Part shown: piece after piece, positions 27,378 to 35,556 of the stretch
Layout of the letters: the number at the start of each line of letters is the position of its first letter
How positions within the stretch are numbered: position 1 is the first letter of the stretch
From: an uncultured Oscillospiraceae bacterium
Lineage (GTDB): Bacteria > Bacillota > Clostridia > Oscillospirales > Oscillospiraceae
Length of the DNA: 37,786 nucleotides
Reading direction: 5' to 3'
NCBI GenBank assembly: GCA_944387285.1
Contig: CALXEH010000019.1
Location: 1 to 37,786, forward strand
Made by a program: the position numbers and the translations under genes
Notes under the pieces: generated by a model
Databases searched by the model: none
What the model saw: only the letters and a program-made list of their open reading frames with translations
What the model was told of the DNA's origin: nothing

Positions 27378-28502
27378 TTACAGCCCCAGAAGGAAGATAT
27401 TCGTGTCCGTGCTGAAGTTGTAGACGCTGTAGCAGACGAGGACGTCGTCGAAGTCGTACTGCTCGATGTAGGCCTTGAGGCTGGCGCGGTAGTAGCGCAG
27501 GTCAAGGACGTGTATCTCGGAGTAGTCGTCCAGCAGGAAGGGGATGAGGCTGTCGGTGTAGGAGTCGCGGATGATGAGCAGGCTCGGCTTGCCCTCTGTG
27601 CCGGTGACTATCTCGTGCAGCGGGCAGTTGCCGCCCATGAACATCGAGTACTTGTCCTTTTTCTCGAGGTAGCTGAAGTCGTAGAGCTTGCCCTCGACGG
27701 GGCTGCCCTCGGGGTAGCTGGTGACCTTGAGGCCCTCGGGCACATTCACAAAGATCTCCATCGAGTCCGGGTCGACCCAGGAGAAGCCCGAGGACGACCA
27801 GGTGGTGCCGTAGAACTCCTCGGAAACGACGTGGCGGTCGGCGTAGGAGCCGATATCGGGGCAGCTGAGGCCCATGGTGTCGGACAGGGCTGTCAGGCCG
27901 TAGTACGCGCCGAGGCTCGTCCAGTGGTGGTCGGTGCGGTAGAAGATGTACTCGTCTTTGTGCCCGTTGAGCGCGGAGTACATGTCCACATTCGCGGCGT
28001 TCGACTGGCCGTAGCAGTAGTCGATGACCTCTTTTTCGCTGTCGTTCGGCGCGTTCGTGGGCAGGAGGGAGGCGTAGAGCTCGGACTTGTCGGGGATGAG
28101 CGCGAAGTAGACGTCCGCGTCCACGTTCGAGACCAGGGTATTGAGCGCGGACATGTTCGCGTCAAAGACCGAGTCCGCGGGCCGCTCGTAGCCCTCGATG
28201 AGGGTGCCGTCCTCGCAGAGGTGGACGTCGTTGTTCTCCTGCTTGCCGAGGGCCAGCTCGCTTGCGGCCTTGAGCGTTATCCACTCGTCGCGGAAGGTGA
28301 ACTGGTCGGTGGTATAGGTCTCGAATTTGGAGGTGTAGTCGCCGGAAAACAGGCTCTTGAAGCTGAACTCGGGCCGCATTTGCAGGTAGCGGTTCTCCTG
28401 CTCGGAGAATTGGCGGTCGGGAATGACGAGGTTCAGGATGAAGAACACGCCGATGAAGGCGAGGAAGATGAGGGCCTCGGCCCAAAGCGTTTTTTTACTC
28501 AT
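27378..28502 (-). CDS. DHHW family protein (AlgX/AlgJ-like, surface polymer acylation)
   Basis: The 374-aa protein has an N-terminal membrane anchor (about 8-28) and an external SGNH-like domain. Features are the DxHWxxxG-type YRTDHHWTSLGAYY (near 192-205), NRYLQMRPEF after the anchor, and RDSYTDSLIPFL, which would carry the nucleophile block. DHHW proteins are regularly encoded next to MBOAT acyltransferases, as here (gap 12 bp), and probably hand acyl groups to an extracellular polysaccharide. The polymer is unknown. The final residues FLLGL end just before the terminator. Confidence 0.87.
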   Translation of the reverse strand: MSKKTLWAEALIFLAFIGVFFILNLVIPDRQFSEQENRYLQMRPEFSFKSLFSGDYTSKFETYTTDQFTFRDEWITLKAASELALGKQENNDVHLCEDGTLIEGYERPADSVFDANMSALNTLVSNVDADVYFALIPDKSELYASLLPTNAPNDSEKEVIDYCYGQSNAANVDMYSALNGHKDEYIFYRTDHHWTSLGAYYGLTALSDTMGLSCPDIGSYADRHVVSEEFYGTTWSSSGFSWVDPDSMEIFVNVPEGLKVTSYPEGSPVEGKLYDFSYLEKKDKYSMFMGGNCPLHEIVTGTEGKPSLLIIRDSYTDSLIPFLLDDYSEIHVLDLRYYRASLKAYIEQYDFDDVLVCYSVYNFSTDTNIFLLGL

Positions 28503-28514
28503 GTCGGGCCCTCC

Positions 28515-29912
28515 TTAGAAGTTGAAGTAGATGAACGGGTTGTAGGTCGCGTCCACCAGATACGCCGTGGAGAACAGCAGCGCAAGCACGATGAGCGCCG
28601 GCGCGGCGAAGCGCCTGACCTTGCCGGGCAGCTTGTTGAAGAGGTCCCGGCCCAGCGGCAGGGAGGCGAGAATGGCGATGGCGAAGGTCGCGGCGTAGCT
28701 CACGAGGTAGTAGAGGTCGTCGGAGACGGCAAAGCCGGAGGCGCCGAAGCCGAGCATGGCGCTCATGTACGCGCCGATCTGCCCGAGCGTGCTCAGCTGG
28801 AACATGACCCAGCCGAAGATGACGACGATAACCGTGTAGATATGCCCGACGGCGGGCAGCTTTTCGAGCCGCTTGAGCAGGAAAAGCTTTTCTATCATGA
28901 GGAAGACCGCATAATAGAGGCCCCAGAGCAGGAAAGTCCAGTTCGCGCCGTGCCAGATGCCGGTGGCGGCCCAGACGACGAGGATGTTGAAGAACTGCCT
29001 GCCCTTGCTGCAGCGGTTGCCGCCCAGCGGGATGTAGACATAGTCGCGGAACCAGGTGCCGAGCGACATGTGCCAGCGCCGCCAGAACTCGGTGACGCTC
29101 TTTGAGATGTAGGGGTAGTTGAAGTTCTCCTTGAACTCGAAGCCTATCATGCGCCCAAGGCCGACGGCCATGTCGGAGTAGCCGGAGAAGTCGAAGTATA
29201 TCTGCAAGCTGAAGGCGATTATGCCGAGCCAGGAGCCGAGGAAGGTGAGTTCCCCGTTCGGTATGGCGGCGTAATAGTCCCAGAGCTTGCCGAGGTTGTT
29301 GGCGATGAGCACCTTCTTCGCCACGCCGACCATGAAACGCTCCACGCCGGAGGAGAACTGGTCGATGCTGCTTGCGCGGAAGTTCAGCTGGTCGGCGACG
29401 TCCTTGTAGCGCACGATGGGGCCCGCGATTAGCTGCGGGAACAGCGCCACGAAGGTGCCGAAGCTCACATAGTTGCGCTGCACGTCCGCATCCCCGCGGT
29501 AGACGTCGATGGGGTAGGACATGGTCTGGAAGGTGTAGAACGAAATGCCGATGGGCAGCGCGATGCCCAGGGGCTTGATGTTTATGAAGGGTATGAGGCT
29601 CAGGGTCTCGGCGATGAGGTCGTAATACTTGAAGAAACCCAGCAGCGCGAGGTTTATCACGACGTTTATCACCAGCACGGCCTTGGCCCTTTTCTGCTTC
29701 TCGAGCCGCCAGCGGCCGATGAGCATGCCGTTAATGTAGTTCACCGTGATGGAGAACAGCATGAGGACGATGAAAACCGGCTCGCCCCAGCCGTAGAACA
29801 CCAGGTTCGCAACAAAAAGTATGGGATTTCGCCATCTGACCGGGGAGATATAGTACAAAAACAGCACCACGGGCAGATATATAAACATGAAGAGTATGCT
29901 GGAAAATACCAT
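28515..29912 (-). CDS. MBOAT family membrane O-acyltransferase (AlgI/DltB type)
   Basis: This 465-aa protein with about 11 membrane segments moves acyl groups across the membrane for transfer to a surface polymer. Catalytic and family motifs are EFWRRWHMSLGTWFRDYVY with the first conserved His near residue 282, and WHGANWTFLLWG with the active-site His near 318. The N-terminus FIYLPVVLFLYYI and IGISFYTFQTMSY are also typical. It is encoded between a DUF4358 lipoprotein and a DHHW protein on the same strand, a common trio in Firmicutes. No acyl carrier protein or polymer synthesis genes are nearby, so whether acetyl or another group is used cannot be told. Confidence 0.93.
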   Translation of the reverse strand: MVFSSILFMFIYLPVVLFLYYISPVRWRNPILFVANLVFYGWGEPVFIVLMLFSITVNYINGMLIGRWRLEKQKRAKAVLVINVVINLALLGFFKYYDLIAETLSLIPFINIKPLGIALPIGISFYTFQTMSYPIDVYRGDADVQRNYVSFGTFVALFPQLIAGPIVRYKDVADQLNFRASSIDQFSSGVERFMVGVAKKVLIANNLGKLWDYYAAIPNGELTFLGSWLGIIAFSLQIYFDFSGYSDMAVGLGRMIGFEFKENFNYPYISKSVTEFWRRWHMSLGTWFRDYVYIPLGGNRCSKGRQFFNILVVWAATGIWHGANWTFLLWGLYYAVFLMIEKLFLLKRLEKLPAVGHIYTVIVVIFGWVMFQLSTLGQIGAYMSAMLGFGASGFAVSDDLYYLVSYAATFAIAILASLPLGRDLFNKLPGKVRRFAAPALIVLALLFSTAYLVDATYNPFIYFNF

Positions 29913-29942
29913 ATGCTAAACCCCCGGTCAGTTTTGGATGTT

Positions 29943-30689
29943 TCAGGCAAAGAGCGCGTAGAAGCTCGCGGCTATGTCCGCGGCATTCTCATGGGAAACG
30001 AGCATGAGGTAGCAGCCGGAGACGCACAGCTCGGCGTTCTGCCAGAGCTCAGCCGTGGCAGGGTAGAAGGCCCCGCCGTCTATCATGGACTGCTTGCGCG
30101 CGGCGAGGATGCTCTGCACCGTGGCGGCGTCGTCCTCGTTCTCGCACTGGACGAGCACGATCTCATGGCCGGAGGCGGTTATCATGGGCATCTTGGCGAT
30201 GAGCTGCAGGGTGTTGACGGCGCTCAGGCCGGGGTAGAAGCCGTCGAGCAGGGAAGTCTCGATATCGGTGAGGGCGGCGAACTCGTAGGTCGCGCTGATG
30301 CTCGTGAAGAAGGCGGAGAGGTCAACGCTCTCGCCGTCGTCGCTGGAGGGCTCTTCGGTGCTCTCAACAGGCGGCTCAGTCGGGGCGGGAGTCTGTACCG
30401 GGGCCTGAGTGGGCGGCACGGGCGTCGGGGTCGGCTCCACAGTGGGCGGCACGGGCGTCGGGGTCGGCTCCACAGTGGGCTCCACCGTCGGCTCGACGGT
30501 CTCCTCGGGCTCCTCAGTCTCCTCGGGCTCCTCAGTCTCCTCGGGCTTTTCGCTGGGCGCTTGGGTGGAGGCGATGTCGCCTATCTCATCACTGGGCGTC
30601 ACGTCCTCAGGCGGGGTGCTGCCGCAGGCCGCCAGGGCCAGAAGCATTACAAGGGCAAGGGCCAGCGCGGTGATCTTTCTCAGTTTCAT
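29943..30689 (-). CDS. DUF4358 lipoprotein with Pro/Thr/Glu-rich repeat linker
   Basis: A lipoprotein signal (ALAAC, Cys22) is followed by a low-complexity linker (about 30-115) of EEPEET and VEPTPTPVPPT repeats and then a DUF4358 domain (about 120-248; LLDGFYPGL and NTLQLIAKMPMI). DUF4358 proteins are found beside MBOAT/DHHW genes and probably assist the acylation complex at the outer face; the mechanism is unknown. AGGAGA precedes the ATG. It is the first gene of the three-gene unit. I see no convincing promoter in the 98 nt upstream. Confidence 0.82.
   Translation of the reverse strand: MKLRKITALALALVMLLALAACGSTPPEDVTPSDEIGDIASTQAPSEKPEETEEPEETEEPEETVEPTVEPTVEPTPTPVPPTVEPTPTPVPPTQAPVQTPAPTEPPVESTEEPSSDDGESVDLSAFFTSISATYEFAALTDIETSLLDGFYPGLSAVNTLQLIAKMPMITASGHEIVLVQCENEDDAATVQSILAARKQSMIDGGAFYPATAELWQNAELCVSGCYLMLVSHENAADIAASFYALFA
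30410..30546. repeat. tandem repeats inside the DUF4358 lipoprotein gene
   Basis: Two exact 33-bp copies (30410-30442 and 30443-30475) encode the 11-residue VEPTPTPVPPT unit. About 2.5 copies of an 18-bp unit (30501-30518, 30519-30536, 30537-30546) encode EEPEET. Both units are multiples of three, so slippage would change linker length without breaking the frame. Confidence 0.85.
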
Positions 30690-30787
30690 GTCTTTCTCTC
30701 CTAATCAAATTTTGGTCACGCAATGCCAAAAGACGAAATAGAATCGGAAAAGTTCTCAAAAATCGTCCATAAATTTTGTATAAACAG

Positions 30788-31789
30788 CTAGGATTTTTCC
30801 GGAACGTAATCCGAGAGGGGATTGGCCTCCGCCGCTATGCGCAGTTCGGAGCTGTCAACGTGCGTGTATATCTGCGTCGTGTTCAGGTGCTCGTGCCCGA
30901 GCACCTCCTGCAGCGTGCGCACGTCCACGCCGTTTTGCAGCATCAGCGTCGCCGCCGTGTGCCGCAGTTTGTGCGAGGAGTACTTGTCCGGGTCCAGCCC
31001 GGCCTTGAGCAGGGTCTTTTTCACCATGGCGTGGACGGATTCACGGCTCATGCGCTGCCGCCGGTTCGAGACGAAGAAGGCCCGCTCGGAGCTGTCCACC
31101 ATCCGTGCGCGCACGGCCTTGTAGTCCTCGATGGCCGCCTGGCAGGCCTCGTTCAAATAGACCACGCGCTCCTTGTTGCCCTTGCCGAGGATGCGCAGGT
31201 TGTCCGAGCGTACGTCGCCCATGTTCAGGCCCACGATCTCCGATATCCGCAGGCCGCAGTTGAGGAACAGGCAGATGATGCAGTAGTCGCGCTCACGGTT
31301 CACGCCGTCCACGGCGTCCAGCAGCGCGCGGGATTCCTCCAGCGTCAGATAGCGGGGCAGGGACTTGGTCGTCTTGGGCGTGTCCAGGCCCTCGACAGGA
31401 TTCGTCTCCAGGAGCTTGACCTTGACTGTCAAATACTTGTAAAAGCTGCGTATCGTGGCGATTTTCCTGGCCCTGGAAGAAGCCATCAGCCCATATTCCG
31501 GCTCACGGCTGCGCTCGTTCTTGACCTTGTCGCGCGAGAGGAAGGCGAGGTACTCGTAGACATCGTTGAGCGTCACCGAGGCGATGAGCGGCAGATCGAC
31601 GTCCAGTATGGATATCTCGTCGAGCTCGGCGGAGCGCGGCGCGAGCCCGCGTTCTATTTTAATGTAGCGGAAGAAGTTCCGCAGGTCGAGGAAATACTCA
31701 TCGACCGTGGCCTTGGAATGGCCCTTGATGGTCTCGTGATAAGTGAGGAAGTCCCGGATGACCGCCGGGGCCTCGCTGCGGTAGTCCAA
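30788..31789 (-). CDS. XerC/XerD-type tyrosine recombinase, TTG start
   Basis: The 333-aa protein has an N-terminal SAM-like core-binding domain (about 10-120) and a C-terminal catalytic domain with the full set of tyrosine recombinase residues: Arg in CGLRISEIVGL, Lys in GKGNKERVV, H-x-x-R in SHKLRHTAATLML, His in LGHEHLNTTQIY and the nucleophile Tyr in TQIYTHV. It could resolve chromosome dimers (Xer) or be an integrase; length and motifs fit Xer better. TTG at 31789 has GGAGGTGA six bases upstream, so it is the likely start. It is a single-gene unit with its own promoter, and no phage or cassette genes are next to it. Confidence 0.9.
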   Translation of the reverse strand: MDYRSEAPAVIRDFLTYHETIKGHSKATVDEYFLDLRNFFRYIKIERGLAPRSAELDEISILDVDLPLIASVTLNDVYEYLAFLSRDKVKNERSREPEYGLMASSRARKIATIRSFYKYLTVKVKLLETNPVEGLDTPKTTKSLPRYLTLEESRALLDAVDGVNRERDYCIICLFLNCGLRISEIVGLNMGDVRSDNLRILGKGNKERVVYLNEACQAAIEDYKAVRARMVDSSERAFFVSNRRQRMSRESVHAMVKKTLLKAGLDPDKYSSHKLRHTAATLMLQNGVDVRTLQEVLGHEHLNTTQIYTHVDSSELRIAAEANPLSDYVPEKS

Positions 31790-31812
31790 AACGCTTCACC
31801 TCCAGCTCATCT

Positions 31813-31841
31813 ATTGTAAGGCAAGGGGAGCCGATTGTAAA
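31813..31841 (-). promoter_or_regulatory. sigma-A promoter of the tyrosine recombinase
   Basis: On the minus strand TTTACA (31836-31841), a 17-nt spacer and TACAAT (31813-31818) lie about 25 nt upstream of the TTG start. Confidence 0.65.
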
Positions 31842-31856
31842 CAGCAAAAACACAGA

Positions 31857-31888
31857 GAATTAAACAAAATAAAAATTTTGTTTAATTC
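31857..31888. repeat. AT-rich perfect inverted repeat
   Basis: A 14-bp perfect stem GAATTAAACAAAAT/ATTTTGTTTAATTC (31857-31870/31875-31888) with a 4-base loop stands out in GC-rich surroundings. It lies between the recombinase promoter and the terminator of the epimerase gene. It could be a regulator site, a recombination site or a secondary transcript-end structure; nothing in the window decides. Confidence 0.6.
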
Positions 31889-31897
31889 AGGGGAGTC

Positions 31898-31932
31898 AAA
31901 AACCGCCCGGACGGGGTTTGGGGCCCGTCCGG
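31898..31932 (-). terminator. rho-independent terminator of the muropeptide-type operon
   Basis: On the minus strand a 9-bp stem CCGGACGGG/CCCGTCCGG (31924-31932/31907-31915) is followed by GCGGTTTTTG. It begins just after the epimerase stop codon at 31938. Confidence 0.88.
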
Positions 31933-31937
31933 AGGCT

Positions 31938-33026
31938 TCAGACAATATACCTTATATTATTGACGCCGCTGATGCCGAGGCCGGGCGCATCCGGCAGGCG
32001 TATCTCGCGGCCGTCGAACACGGCTCCGCCGTTCACCGGGTCTTCGCTGCACAGCGCCGGGCCGTCGAGGTCGATCCTTGTGATTATACGCTTTGCGCAG
32101 GCCAAATGCGCCGCGGCCGTGACGCTGACCTTGGCCTCGAGCATGCAGCCCATCATGCACTCCACGCCGTACACTTCCGCCGCCGAGGCGATGCGCAGCG
32201 CGTTCGTCAGCCCGCCGCATTTCATCAGCTTTATGTTGAGCAGATCCGCCGCGCGCTCCTGCATCAGCTTCAGCGCGTCCTGCGACGTAAAAACGCTCTC
32301 GTCGGCCATGACCGGCACGGGCGAATTGGCCGTCACATACCTGAGCCCTTCGATGTCCCGGGCCTTGACCGGCTGCTCGACGAGCTCGATATCCAGGCCC
32401 GCGTCCTGCATTTGTCCCAGCAGCCGCACGGCCTGCCTGGGCGTCCAGGCCTGGTTGGCGTCTATGCGTATCTTCGCGTCCTTGGCCGCGCCGCGCACGG
32501 CCTTGAGTCGCGCGAGATCCAGCCCCGGGTCTACGCCAACCTTGATTTTCAGTACATCATAGCCGCATTTTACCCCATATTCGGCGTCTTTTGCCATGAT
32601 TTCAGGCTCATTCACCGAGATTGTTAAATCTGTAACTAATAGGGGAACCCCACCGCCGAGCAGCTTGTAGACCGGCAGCGCGCAGGAGCGCGCGTAGAGG
32701 TCCCAGAGCGCGATATCCGCCGCGGCCTTGGCGCTGGAATTGCCGACGAGGGCGCTTTGGACTTCCTCGCAGAGCGCCTGGAAGTCGGCGACGTCCCGCC
32801 CGACGAGCCTTGGGCAGATATGGTCGCGCAGGACGGCGATGATGGAGTCCGTCGTCTCCCCTGTTATGGCGGCGGTCGGCGGGGCCTCTCCCCTTCCTGT
32901 GCTGCCGTCGGAGCATTCCAGCTCGAGCACGACGTCCTCGACGCTGTTCACGGTCCTAAGCGCGGTCTTGAAGGGCACGCGCAGCCTGGCGGAGAGCAGG
33001 CCGATGCGGAAGCCGGTTATCTTCAT
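31938..33026 (-). CDS. L-Ala-D/L-Glu epimerase (dipeptide epimerase, enolase superfamily)
   Basis: The 362-aa protein belongs to the muconate-lactonizing-enzyme group of the enolase superfamily. General bases and metal ligands are visible: LKIKVG (K160, K162), DANQAW (D189), ELVEQPV (E217), ADES (D242) and the second-face Lys in NIKLMKCGG (K266). These match L-Ala-D/L-Glu epimerases, which convert the L-Ala-D-Glu dipeptide from murein into L-Ala-L-Glu for reuse. Relatives epimerize other dipeptides, so the substrate is a prediction. AGGAGGGG precedes the ATG, 12 nt after the RpiR gene. It is the last gene of the operon and ends at a strong terminator. Confidence 0.87.
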   Translation of the reverse strand: MKITGFRIGLLSARLRVPFKTALRTVNSVEDVVLELECSDGSTGRGEAPPTAAITGETTDSIIAVLRDHICPRLVGRDVADFQALCEEVQSALVGNSSAKAAADIALWDLYARSCALPVYKLLGGGVPLLVTDLTISVNEPEIMAKDAEYGVKCGYDVLKIKVGVDPGLDLARLKAVRGAAKDAKIRIDANQAWTPRQAVRLLGQMQDAGLDIELVEQPVKARDIEGLRYVTANSPVPVMADESVFTSQDALKLMQERAADLLNIKLMKCGGLTNALRIASAAEVYGVECMMGCMLEAKVSVTAAAHLACAKRIITRIDLDGPALCSEDPVNGGAVFDGREIRLPDAPGLGISGVNNIRYIV

Positions 33027-33038
33027 GCCTCTCCCCTC

Positions 33039-33899
33039 CTATTCGTGGTGGCGGCTGCACTGGGTGTAGCTCTCGGCCAGGGGCTTTGCCACAGTCTGAT
33101 AGTTTTTGTTGCAGAGCGTGGTGAAGAGCACGTCCACGACGAAGAGGGCCGCGAGCCTGCTGCTGGTCGCGCCGCTGCGGAATTGCAGCTCGGGCGACGA
33201 GATGGGCAGCACATAGTCCGCCAGCTCGGCCAGCTGGTTGGGGCCGTATTTCGTCACGGCCACGGTACAGGCCCCGCGCTCACGCGCCGCGCGCGCCAGC
33301 TCGAGTATTTCCGTCGTGTTGCCGGAGTTGGAGAAAAATATCGCCACGTCGCCGGGCTTGGCCGCCGTGATATAGGTCAGCTGCACATGCAGGTCGGTAC
33401 AGAACACGGTGTTCATGTCTATGCGCAGCAGCTTGTAATAGAGGTCGTTGGCGACCAGGCCGGAAGCGCCCACGCCGAAGAGCCGCACGGTGTCGGCGTC
33501 GGTCATCCTGGCCGCGACCTCCTCTATCAGGCCGGCGTCGAGTATCTGGGCCGTACTGCGCAGGGCCTCGAGCGAACCTGCCTCCACGCCGTTTATGATG
33601 CCCTCGACGCTGGAGTAGGTGCGCGTGTCGAGGAAATCCATGCTCGGCGCGGCGCTCTCGGTGCGCTGCTGGCTGAGCTGGAAGAACAGGTTCTTTTTCA
33701 TGTCCTTGAGCCCGGAAAAGCCCAGCGCCTTGCAGAAGCGCACCCACATGACCTGGCTCACGCCGCTTTTTTCCGCCAGCACGGCGATGGGGTCGTCGAA
33801 GACCGAGCCCAGGTTCTGCAGGAAGTACCACGCGACCTTCTGCTCGGCCGGGCTGAGTTGGTCGTATATACTGCGTGTCTTGATCTCAATATCTGTCAT
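33039..33899 (-). CDS. MurR/RpiR family transcriptional regulator
   Basis: The 286-aa protein has an N-terminal HTH_6 domain (about 1-80; SGVSQVMWVRFCKALGFSG) and a C-terminal SIS domain (about 125-260; RLFGVGASGLVANDL, AIFFSNSGNTTEI) that binds phosphosugars. Members sense MurNAc-6P, GlcN-6P or similar sugars. Its place inside a sugar-importer operon with a murein-peptide epimerase suggests a MurNAc- or amino-sugar-derived signal. It overlaps the acyltransferase gene by 4 nt (ATGA). Confidence 0.92.
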   Translation of the reverse strand: MTDIEIKTRSIYDQLSPAEQKVAWYFLQNLGSVFDDPIAVLAEKSGVSQVMWVRFCKALGFSGLKDMKKNLFFQLSQQRTESAAPSMDFLDTRTYSSVEGIINGVEAGSLEALRSTAQILDAGLIEEVAARMTDADTVRLFGVGASGLVANDLYYKLLRIDMNTVFCTDLHVQLTYITAAKPGDVAIFFSNSGNTTEILELARAARERGACTVAVTKYGPNQLAELADYVLPISSPELQFRSGATSSRLAALFVVDVLFTTLCNKNYQTVAKPLAESYTQCSRHHE

Positions 33900-34729
33900 A
33901 GTCCACCACCATTATACAGTCCGAAGCCGCGCCCGGGCACTCCGCCGCCCAGCAGATAGTCCCGCCAGAGCCTGCGCAGGCTGGTATCGGCGGGCAGAGC
34001 GGCGCAGTCGCCCGTGAAGGGCATGCCGAAGATGTTCCAAACGTCCAGAAACTGCGGGTCGTCCGTGACGTATTGCAGCTCATAATCCGCCGCAAAGCGC
34101 CGTATACCGCTGCCCTCTCCGAGCCCGCGGCAGGCCGGGTGCAGCAGCCATGAGTCGCAGACGAAGCGGCTCATGCCGAAAAACTCCCGCGCCCTCTGGT
34201 ATGAGCTCACGCAGTCCTCATATATGAGCCGGCCGGAGGACGGTATGTGTACATTCAGCGCGGGCGCACTATCGTACTCCACAGGCTCGAACTGCAGCCG
34301 CCCGAGCGCAAAGCACTTCAGCTCAAAAAACCGCCAGTGCCAGAACGCGACGGCAGAGCCGTATACGCCGTGCCGAGTCCGGCACTCGCGCGTCTTCCAC
34401 AGCAAGTCGGCGAAGGAGTCCAGGTATATTTCCCGGGGAATACCGCGCTCGCGGTACTTCTCCCAAGCCGCGTCCAGCAGCGCGATATACGGCAGCATCT
34501 TCACCGTGTACTCGTGCTCGCCGAGCGCCCCGGCGAGGCCGGCGAGTTCAGCCAGCCGCGCGCGCATGTCGATGGGCCTGTCCCCGGCGTAATCGGCGCA
34601 TATCGCCTCTATTATACCACGCACGCGGGCATCTGAAAACGCGGCGGTCATGGCCGTGGAGTAGGCCGCGACCACCGCGTCAGAATAGGGCCAGCGCAAG
34701 AGTATTTTTGCTGCGTCCGGCCTCGTCAT
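33896..34729 (-). CDS. acyltransferase domain protein (NAT_N/GNAT_C type)
   Basis: The 277-aa protein resembles the 'acyltransferase domain-containing protein' family with NAT_N and GNAT_C domains. The N-terminal half is helical; the C-terminal half carries FWHWRFFELKCFALGRLQFE and NVHIPSSGRLIYEDC followed by DSWLLHPAC, as in that family. Such genes often lie in sugar-catabolism operons and probably acetylate or deacylate an imported compound, but no activity is established. Its ATG shares one base with the permease stop, and it overlaps the regulator by 4 nt. Confidence 0.75.
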   Translation of the reverse strand: MTRPDAAKILLRWPYSDAVVAAYSTAMTAAFSDARVRGIIEAICADYAGDRPIDMRARLAELAGLAGALGEHEYTVKMLPYIALLDAAWEKYRERGIPREIYLDSFADLLWKTRECRTRHGVYGSAVAFWHWRFFELKCFALGRLQFEPVEYDSAPALNVHIPSSGRLIYEDCVSSYQRAREFFGMSRFVCDSWLLHPACRGLGEGSGIRRFAADYELQYVTDDPQFLDVWNIFGMPFTGDCAALPADTSLRRLWRDYLLGGGVPGRGFGLYNGGGL

Positions 34730-35553
34730 CAGCCTTTGACGCCGCCGAGCGCTATGCCCTCGACGAACTGCTTCTGCATGAGGCAGTACAGCAGGAAGGG
34801 CACGGCGAAGGAGAGCGTCGCCGCCGCCATGGGATAGCCGTAGTTGGTAGCCAGATGGCTCGTGAGCGAGGACGTCGCCACGGTCAGGGTCTGCATCTCG
34901 TTCCTGGTCGTGATGATGAGGGGCCAGAGGAACATGTTCCAGGCCGAGTTGAAGGTGAACACCGCCAGGGTCACGCGCGCGGGCTTGACCATGGGCAGCA
35001 CGACCTGCAAAAATATGCGTATCTCGGAGCAGCCGTCTATCTGCGCGGCCTCGATGAAGTCGTTGGGCACGCCCCTGATGAACTGCCGCATCATGAAGAT
35101 GCCGAAGGCGCCCACGAGCGGGATGACCAGCGCGACGTAGGTGTTCATCATGTTTGCCTTGCGCATCATGACGTAGAGCGAGATGAACACGACCTGCGTC
35201 GGTATCATCATAGTCGCCAGCACCATGTTGAACATGGGCTTCTTGCCCGGGATGGGCTTCTTCTCAAAGCCGTAGGCCATAGTGCAGGAGACGATGTCCA
35301 CGATGATGACGCTGACGACGACCACGATAAGGCTGTTGAGCAGCGGCTTGCCGAAGTCCTTGTTCACGAAGAGGTAGACATAGTTGGAGAAATCCGTAAA
35401 ATCTATGTCGTCGAACTTGATGTACATGGTCGAGGTGTGGGCGAAGGACACGCAGATCATGTAGATGAGCGGCACCACGCACATCAGGGCGAAAAGCGAC
35501 ACCAGTACGACGCCGATATAATAGCGCGCGCTTCTTCTGTCCGATTTTGTCAT
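34729..35553 (-). CDS. carbohydrate ABC transporter permease (MalG/LacG type)
   Basis: The 274-aa CUT1-family permease has six membrane segments. The cytoplasmic EAA loop is FIEAAQIDGCSEIRIFLQVVLP. It would pair with the MalF-type permease encoded upstream and the solute-binding protein at the right edge. No ATPase gene is in the operon, so a shared MsmX-like ATPase elsewhere in the genome is expected. GGAGGA precedes the ATG. Confidence 0.94.
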   Translation of the reverse strand: MTKSDRRSARYYIGVVLVSLFALMCVVPLIYMICVSFAHTSTMYIKFDDIDFTDFSNYVYLFVNKDFGKPLLNSLIVVVVSVIIVDIVSCTMAYGFEKKPIPGKKPMFNMVLATMMIPTQVVFISLYVMMRKANMMNTYVALVIPLVGAFGIFMMRQFIRGVPNDFIEAAQIDGCSEIRIFLQVVLPMVKPARVTLAVFTFNSAWNMFLWPLIITTRNEMQTLTVATSSLTSHLATNYGYPMAAATLSFAVPFLLYCLMQKQFVEGIALGGVKG

Positions 35554-35556
35554 GGC

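Noticed and set aside
30410..30546. Possible CRISPR-like array
   Set aside because: The repeats are directly adjacent without spacers and lie in frame within a lipoprotein gene; no cas genes are present.
31857..31888. Integration (att) site of a mobile element beside the tyrosine recombinase
   Set aside because: There is no second copy in the window, no tRNA, and no phage or conjugation genes; kept only as an unexplained inverted repeat.
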